The position numbers were made by a program, and so were the translations under genes. The notes below the pieces were generated by a model. That model was given only the letters and a program-made list of their open reading frames with translations, searched no databases and was not told where the DNA came from. A DNA stretch of 64,000 bases from Parasponia andersonii (lineage: Eukaryota > Streptophyta > Magnoliopsida > Rosales > Cannabaceae). This document shows positions 57,985 to 64,000 of the stretch, in pieces. Position 1 is the first letter of the stretch. Every line of letters starts with the position of its first letter. The DNA is taken from assembly GCA_002914805.1 (NCBI GenBank), contig JXTB01000087.1, forward strand, positions 770,699-834,698. Reading direction: 5' to 3'.

Positions 57985-58900
57985 TCAAAATGGCCGAGTA
58001 ACAAAATCTACTGAATACTGAAATCTCAACTATCTTAACTCAGTTAACAAACTCAATAGATACCATGAGGCAATCTCAAGAGCAAATGCTCCAGAAGATT
58101 GCCAATATGGAAGAAGCAAATAGAGCGAGGACTTCTGCTTCAACTTTACCTAATCAAAACAATAATTTCTATGCATATGAAAATTAGATTCTCAATATTC
58201 TTACAATACAAAGAAGTGTTGTCAATATCTTTGCTGCAACCACAGCCGAAACTGATAATGGTACTTCAAAATGTTTTATTACAAAAGAGCAATTATAAGA
58301 GATGCTTAGAATTGAAGCAAACAAAAGCTAGTAAGATTTTTATAGAGGTGGACTTTCAATCTTCTTATTCTGCTAGTATTCTTTCTAAAGAAATTCGATG
58401 GGAAGAAAGGTAATGCTAGGAAATATGTCCTCAATTTCCTAAATGATCTCGAAGTTTTCTCCAGTGACCATGATTCGAGATTGAGAGAATTTTCAAAATC
58501 TCTTAGCAATCAAGCATACTCATGATTCGACAATTTACCAGCAGGCAACATCGGTACCTGAGAAGAATTGATAACAATATTCGGTACAAAGGGAAGATGA
58601 AGCACTTACAGCCTATGAAAAATATTCAAAGAACTGACTCTTGTCTGTAAAGAAATTATTTCTAAATAAGAAATAATTTGGGTATGCTTTAACGGAATGC
58701 AAGATGAATATAAAGTTCATATTGAGAATCACATGAACTTAACTTTTGCTGAATTAATGTTCATAGTGAGCAATACTAAGGCAACAATGTCAAAAATGCG
58801 TAAAGCTACACCAAGAAAATAACTACTACTGAATATTGGAACAGACCAACTCTCTCCAAAAGAAAGAAAAAGATTGCCATAGTTGACTAATACTAATAAG
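57985..58900 (+). pseudogene. gag-like region of the right-hand gypsy element
   Basis: Weak gag-like text after the leader: a Gln/Ser-rich start near 58.0 kb, a middle frame at 58099-58413, and a region near 58.5-58.8 kb with the style of retrotransposon gag. The assignment rests mainly on position. Broken fossil. Confidence 0.5.
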
Positions 58901-59334
58901 ATAAAAGAAATCCGCCTATTCCACTAGAAATACCACTTTCCAAAGATAGAATCAGTGCTCTAATGCGTGTCTTGATAAAAGAAAGAGTTCTTAAATATTA
59001 ACTACCCAATAGATAGGCAACACTAGAAGTAATGCGAGACTCCAAGTTCTGTTTGTTGCATAAAAGAGTGTATCATACTACATCAGATTGTTATGTTGTC
59101 TGGAGGATTATCGTAAAAAAGCTCAAAGAGGTGAAATTATCTCAAGGCAACAGTGAAAAAGGGTTGAAAATAATTCTTTTATCTAATAATGAAATAAGAC
59201 AAGTAAATATATGCATTGCTATTGATTCAATTGGCGACAACCCAAGTAATGAAAAATCATCAAAGGAGTAAGAGATCAAGATAATGATGGAAAACCTCAT
59301 AAAGTCATGAGTTTTTGAAAACTTATTTGACACA

Positions 59335-59835
59335 TTGGAATTCGGAGACGAAGAGAAGCCACATAGGCCATCTTCCAAGTATCTCAATAATTTGGTCCAT
59401 AGTGCTGCTCTATTAACCATGCTGTGGGAAAATGAAGACACCATTACTTTTTCGAAGAAAAATACCGTACTTGTGAATTTCAGCCACAAAAAATCACTAT
59501 ATGTGGAAGCAAAAATCAATGGCACGCTTTTCAAATAAGTCTTAGTTAACAATGGTTCGTTAGTCAATCTCATGTCTTGGCAAGTTTTCAAAGAAGCTGG
59601 GATTCCAGAAAGCAAGCTGATGATGCAAATCACACCACTTGTTATTTTTGCTTTAAGTTCTCATACCATAAGAAGGCATGTTAATGTGGATTTGCAAGTT
59701 GAACCAATTCGGGCACCAACAAAGTTCTTTGTGATCAATGTGGACGTATCCTATTATTTGCTGCATAGAAGACTATGGATTCACCATAACCAAGTAGTAC
59801 CATCTACACTACATCAATGTCTCAAAGCGATATGA
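59335..59835 (+). pseudogene. Protease-like region of the right-hand gypsy element
   Basis: Two short frames (59335-59538 and 59572-59835) lie where the aspartic protease is expected. Family hallmarks nearby are a VNNGS-type active-site neighbourhood and LLHRRLWIH in the position of the conserved LGRPWIH. Broken fossil. Confidence 0.55.
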
Positions 59836-60201
59836 GGCAAAATAGAGATTTTGGCGCTTGCAACAAAAGATCTATTTGCCCAACAAGAAATTTTCTGGAT
59901 AGAAGCTACATTCTTTGATGACATCTTTGATGGAACCAATGAAACAAAAACACAAGGAATACCATTACACACCAATTATGATGCAATAGACTCATCCTAT
60001 AATAACATGGCTATAGAGATCGATTTAGTATACTTGAAAAAATCCTCCATTCAATATGTTACTCAACCTGATGGGAGAATTGCCTATCGATTTGAAGGTT
60101 CAACGAGGCCAATAATGACCTTACAAGCCCAAAAAGAGTTTACCTTGCACAAAATTTAGAACGTGTAGAAGCTATTCCACTCACCCCATAAAAACTATAA
60201 G

Positions 60202-61127
60202 ATGAACCCAAGATTCTTGGCAGAAGACGAAAAAGAGAGATTAATGTTCATTTCTGTTAAACTAGAACTAGAATTTGAATATACTCTCTTAGAATTGTTG
60301 AAAGAATATCGTGATATTTTTGCATGGATCTATAAAGACATGATAGGATTAAATAGTAAGTTATTTGCTCACAAGCTTACTGTAAATCCCATAGTCAAAA
60401 AAACTGCAAAGAATTTTAGCGGTCATATTCAATTACAAATTAAGACAAAAATAGAGAAATTGCTAGAAGTCGGATTCATAAAACTATGCATATATCCAAC
60501 ACAGTTAGCAAATATAATACTAGTGAGAAAGAAGAATAGGTAAATTAGAAGCTGTGTAGATTTCAAAGATTTAAACAAAGCTTATCCAAAAGATGATTTT
60601 CTATTGTCAAATCTAGACATTCTTATTGATGCAACCGCCAACCATGAAATATTCTTGTTTATGGATAGATTTAGTGGCTATAACAAGATTAAGATGGATC
60701 CATATATGCAGAGAAAACCACTTTTAATACCTCTTTTGGTAAGTTTTATTGTACTATAATGCCATTTAGATTGAAAAACACTGGAGCCATTTATCAATGA
60801 GCTATGACAACAATTTTTTATGATATGATCCATGATTATATCGAAGACTAAATTGATAATTTGGTAGTAAATTCGAAGAAAAAAGAATCACACTTAGATC
60901 ACTTGAGAAGAGTATTTGAAATGTGTAGAAAATATGATCTCAATATGAATCTATTGAAATATGCATTCGGAGTCATAGAAGGAAAATCTCTTGTCTTTAT
61001 AGTTTTCAAAAGAGGAATCAAGATTGATGAAGATAAGATGAAGGCAATATTGAACATGAAGCCACTACAATATCTCAAACAATTCAGGGGAGTTATTAGA
61101 AAATTTTCTTATTCCAATTTATTCTAG
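60202..61127 (+). pseudogene. Reverse-transcriptase region of the right-hand gypsy element
   Basis: Blocks seen: LLKEYRDIFAWIYKDMIGL, KIEKLLEVGFIK and ANIILVRKKNR (60202-60543), then CVDFKDLNKAYPKDDF, FMDRFSGYNKIKMDP (60.55-60.70 kb) and HLDHLRRVFEMCRKYDLNMN (60861-61127). This is Ty3/gypsy RT in the Tat style. Broken fossil. Confidence 0.8.
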
Positions 61128-61179
61128 CTTTGTCTGGTATTATCAATTCTCATTATTAATTAACTAAGAAAGATGCGGA

Positions 61180-61875
61180 GTATAAATGGGACATTAAGCA
61201 TGGACTTTCGTTTGAAGAAATAAAGAAAGTTCTCACTAATGTATATGTTATGATTGCCCCATTCTCAGAAGAAGAATTATTAATTTACCTGACCACATTT
61301 GACAAAATAGTTGGGATATTGATAGCACAAGATTGTGATGGCTTGGAAAAATCAGTCTATTATTTGAGCTATCTATTTACAAGATCGGAGAAAAATTACT
61401 TTATCGTAGAAAAGCTCTATGTTACTTTGATGTATGCAATACAAGAGCTTAGACACTACATGATCACTTACAAAGTCAAAGTGATCATGTATTTTAATCC
61501 GATCAAGCTCTTGCCGAAAAATTCAATTCTCATTAGTCGATATGGTAAATAGATGCTTATGCTTAATGAACTTGATATCTCTGTCGAAAAGCTAAGAGCC
61601 GTTAAAAGCCAAGCTTTAGTTGAATTACTTAAGTACACTAAGTATAATTCAAAGGAGATATGTCTGTGGAAGACAACAAAGAATGTTGGATACTTCATTT
61701 TGATGACGCCTCTTTCCATAATGAAGGAAGTGCTGGAGTTGTTCTATCAAATGATCAAGGCAAAATCTTCGAAAAAGCTATCAAATTAGCTTTCCTTTGT
61801 TCCAACAATAAAGCCAAATATGAAGTATTAACAATCAGATTGAAAACGACAAAGAAAATGAAGATTTCAGAATAA
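61180..61875 (+). pseudogene. Two RNase H-like regions of the right-hand gypsy element
   Basis: The first (to about 61552) has DCDGLEKSVYYLSYLF and YAIQELRHYMITYKVK. The second (from about 61650) has WILHFDDASFHNEGSAGVVLSND and FLCSNNKAKYEVL, the additional archaeal-type RNase H found in Tat elements. Broken fossil. Confidence 0.75.
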
Positions 61876-62622
61876 AAAATCTATAGGGATTCCAACTTAG
61901 TCATTAGACAGCTCAACAGAGATTTTGCTATTAAGAGTCAAATATGATCAAATATCGAGAAGAAATTCAAGAAAAACTCCATGCTTTCAAAAATTACAAA
62001 CTAGAGTATATCCCCAGATCTTAGAGCAAATATGCAAACAGTTAGGTAATATTAGTACTTAAAATGAGTGATACGAATGAAGATCTTATTCAAATTTCTT
62101 TAGAGACCAGGCAGAGCCAATAACTTCATCAAGGCAACAATCAAATGGATGGATCCAATCTATCAAATAAAACTTACAAAGTTTGGAAGTCAAAAATCTT
62201 GAAAAAATCAAAGCATTCATATTGATCAACGATTAAGTATATAAGAGATCTTCCAACAGAATCCTGACAAAATGTATTAATGATGAATTTGGAAGAAAAG
62301 TAGTAGATGAAGTCCATTCTAAAATATGTGGTTTAGAAGGACCAACATTAGCTAGAAAAATCCAACAACTTTGATATTATTAGTCTGAATTGAGAAAATA
62401 AGCTAATGAGCTGCAAAGAAATTGTAAGCAATGCCAACTTATAATTGATCCTACAGAGAGCTTCTTTGTGGAAAAGAAGATTTGAGAAAAGTCTACGTCG
62501 ACTATATTGTCCATGGCCAGATGCTTAATGATGTTTCATAAGCTATTCTGGTGAAATGAAAAGCAAAAAAATTCTTTGTCTAGAATAATATGCTTTTCTA
62601 AAAAAGCTTTTAAGGAAAAGTC

Positions 62623-63441
62623 TTGAGATGTTTAGGATCCAATGAAACAGAAATAATCCTAAAAGAAGTATATGCTAGGGACGGTGGTAGGTATATAAGT
62701 GGAAGACGCTTATTTGAGCAGTTGATTACTCTTGGATACTATTGGCCTACAGTGAAAAATAATTTTATGGAATTTGCTAAAAAATGTGATGCTTGCCAAA
62801 GACACAGAAATTTGATACATATATCCACTATCAAAATAGGAAATATCACACCACCTTGGCTGTTTCACACATGGTTGATCGATCTCATTAAACCAGTCAA
62901 CTTTCTTTCAAAAGGAAAAATTTGGATTCTGGTAATTATAAAAAATTTCACAAAGTGGTCTAAGGTCGTTTCGGTCAAAAGAGCCACTTTATAAGTTGTT
63001 AGTCAATTCGTATAAGAAAATATTATCTGTTGTTTTAGTGTATTGTAAAGGATACTGTCTGATAATAGAACATCTTTTATTAGACAACCTTTTGAGTCAC
63101 TACTAGAGAGATATCAAATATTCCATGAAAAATCTATTGGATACTATCCTCAAGGAAATGGAGCCATAGAAGCATTCAACAAAACTTTAATGACTATTAT
63201 CAAAAGAATGATAAAAAAAAAATCAATTCGATGGAACGACTGCTTATCCGTTGTTCTTTGGGCTTACAGAGCCACCAAGCATACTACCACTAAAAAGGCT
63301 CTATTTTCTTTAATATATGGAGCTAAAACTTTATGGCACGTGGAATTGAAAATACCATCCCCTAAGATAGCACTTGGTGGAATAGAAAATTCTCGAGAAT
63401 TTGATCTTAAAGTTTTGGAAGATCATAGAGCACAAGTATAA
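62623..63441 (+). pseudogene. Integrase region of the right-hand gypsy element
   Basis: The zinc-binding part includes LITLGYYWPTVKNNFMEFA and CDACQRH (62.72-62.81 kb). The core includes WILVIIKNFTKWSKVV, LSDNRTSF and YYPQGNGAIEAFNKTL (62.93-63.19 kb), and the downstream part WAYRATKHTTTKKALFSLIYG (63190-63441). Broken fossil. Confidence 0.8.
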
Positions 63442-64000
63442 GATAAGGTTTGAAATTATCAAAGGAAAATCACTCGAGCCTACAATAATTGGTATGAGCC
63501 AGAAGTTTCTAAGAAAGTGACTTTGTACTCAAAGCTGCTACTCATGTTATGAAGGAATGCATGCTGCTAAGTTCACACCAAATTGGGAATGACCCTATAA
63601 AATTATAGATATCAAATCTAGTAGATACTGCACTCTCAAAGGCCTAAATACAAGTATATTATCTACATCTACTAATCTGAAATTTATCAAATAATACTTC
63701 ATATAGTTTTTTAAACATGTCCAAATCTAGAAACTATTATTGATGAAATCTTCGTAATATAAATAAATGGTTGATATTAAATTATCTTTGATGATACCCA
63801 ATAACTCTCAATCTAGATTGAATGCACACCTCAGTCCAAATATATAATTGATTACACACTCCATCTTAAATGTAATTGGGAACATATCCCAATTCAAATT
63901 AGGTGTGATCATTTTAAAATTTAAAGAATCGATCAATTAATTATCATTCAGTCCAATAAATATAGGGGCTACAATCAAACTTTAATTAGTTTTTTTAATT
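63442..64000 (+). other. End of pol and 3' untranslated part of the right-hand gypsy element
   Basis: Weak similarity to the integrase tail continues to about 63.69 kb. After that there is AT-rich non-coding sequence with no LTR start seen before the window ends. Confidence 0.4.

Larger units (their letters stand above)
56559..64000 (+). mobile_element. Decayed Ty3/gypsy Tat-like retrotransposon, continuing past the window
   Basis: In order on the plus strand: candidate LTR and primer-binding site, gag-like region (58.0-58.9 kb), protease region (59.3-59.8 kb), reverse transcriptase (60.2-61.1 kb), RNase H (61.2-61.55 kb), a second RNase H-like domain (61.6-61.9 kb) and integrase (62.6-63.45 kb). 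The second RNase H is the mark of the Tat lineage. The element is broken in many places (dozens) but keeps its domain order. It is unrelated in detail to the minus-strand gypsy copy on the left. Confidence 0.85.

Noticed and set aside
1-64000. tRNA, rRNA and organelle-derived insertions
   Set aside because: No cloverleaf-like set of A/B boxes with acceptor pairing and no recognisable rRNA, plastid or mitochondrial gene sequence was seen by eye; a dedicated tRNA and organelle search was not possible here.

Overview
This 64-kb window is AT-rich plant nuclear DNA, most likely from a woody or herbaceous eudicot. The evidence is two intron-rich plant genes on the minus strand, plant-type Ty1/copia, Ty3/gypsy, L1-like and CACTA elements, and many small inverted-repeat (MITE-like) insertions. 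I cannot name the species; the gag leader and LTR style of the left-hand gypsy element vaguely recall Rosales, but that is a guess.

Layout. 1-16 kb is a nest of transposable elements: a partial gypsy LTR at the left edge; a decayed minus-strand Tat-like Ty3/gypsy element (about 1.0-8.6 kb) interrupted by a plus-strand L1-type LINE relic and an inverted LTR fragment; and an old plus-strand Ty1/copia element with both LTRs (8886-16193). 16-22.9 kb is mostly anonymous intergenic DNA holding one broken CC-NBS-LRR resistance-gene relic (about 18.07-18.84 kb). 23.1-29.4 kb is an EMSY-LIKE gene (ENT plus Tudor/Agenet domains, chromatin reader, about 421 aa, nine or ten exons). 30-37 kb is AT-rich spacer with a 39-bp minisatellite, a copia RNase H fragment, several MITEs and a striking long hairpin. 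37.4-41.9 kb is a NAK/AAK1-type protein kinase gene (696 aa, seven coding exons plus a leader exon), probably a clathrin-adaptor regulator. 42-56 kb is spacer plus a decayed CACTA (En/Spm) element carrying a nested hAT-like MITE, and a 2.8-kb long-terminal-inverted-repeat element. 56.5 kb to the right edge is a second decayed Ty3/gypsy Tat-like element on the plus strand that runs out of the window.

Only two genes look functional. Both have CT-rich leaders and telo-box motifs in a leader or first intron, as is common for broadly expressed plant genes. They face the same way, about 8 kb apart, with no sign of a functional link. The strongest anomaly is technical: 1,031 bases are repeated without a visible difference on either side of a single N (3298-4328 and 4330-5360), which looks like an unmerged contig overlap rather than biology. 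The best biological leads are a GC-AG intron in the kinase gene, terminal WxxF-type motifs in the kinase tail, a NAGNAG acceptor in the EMSY-LIKE gene, the hairpin at 35.86-36.1 kb, the long-inverted-repeat element at 52.2-55.0 kb, and a promoter-like stretch cut off by an LTR at 56.56 kb. I found no convincing new multi-gene system.
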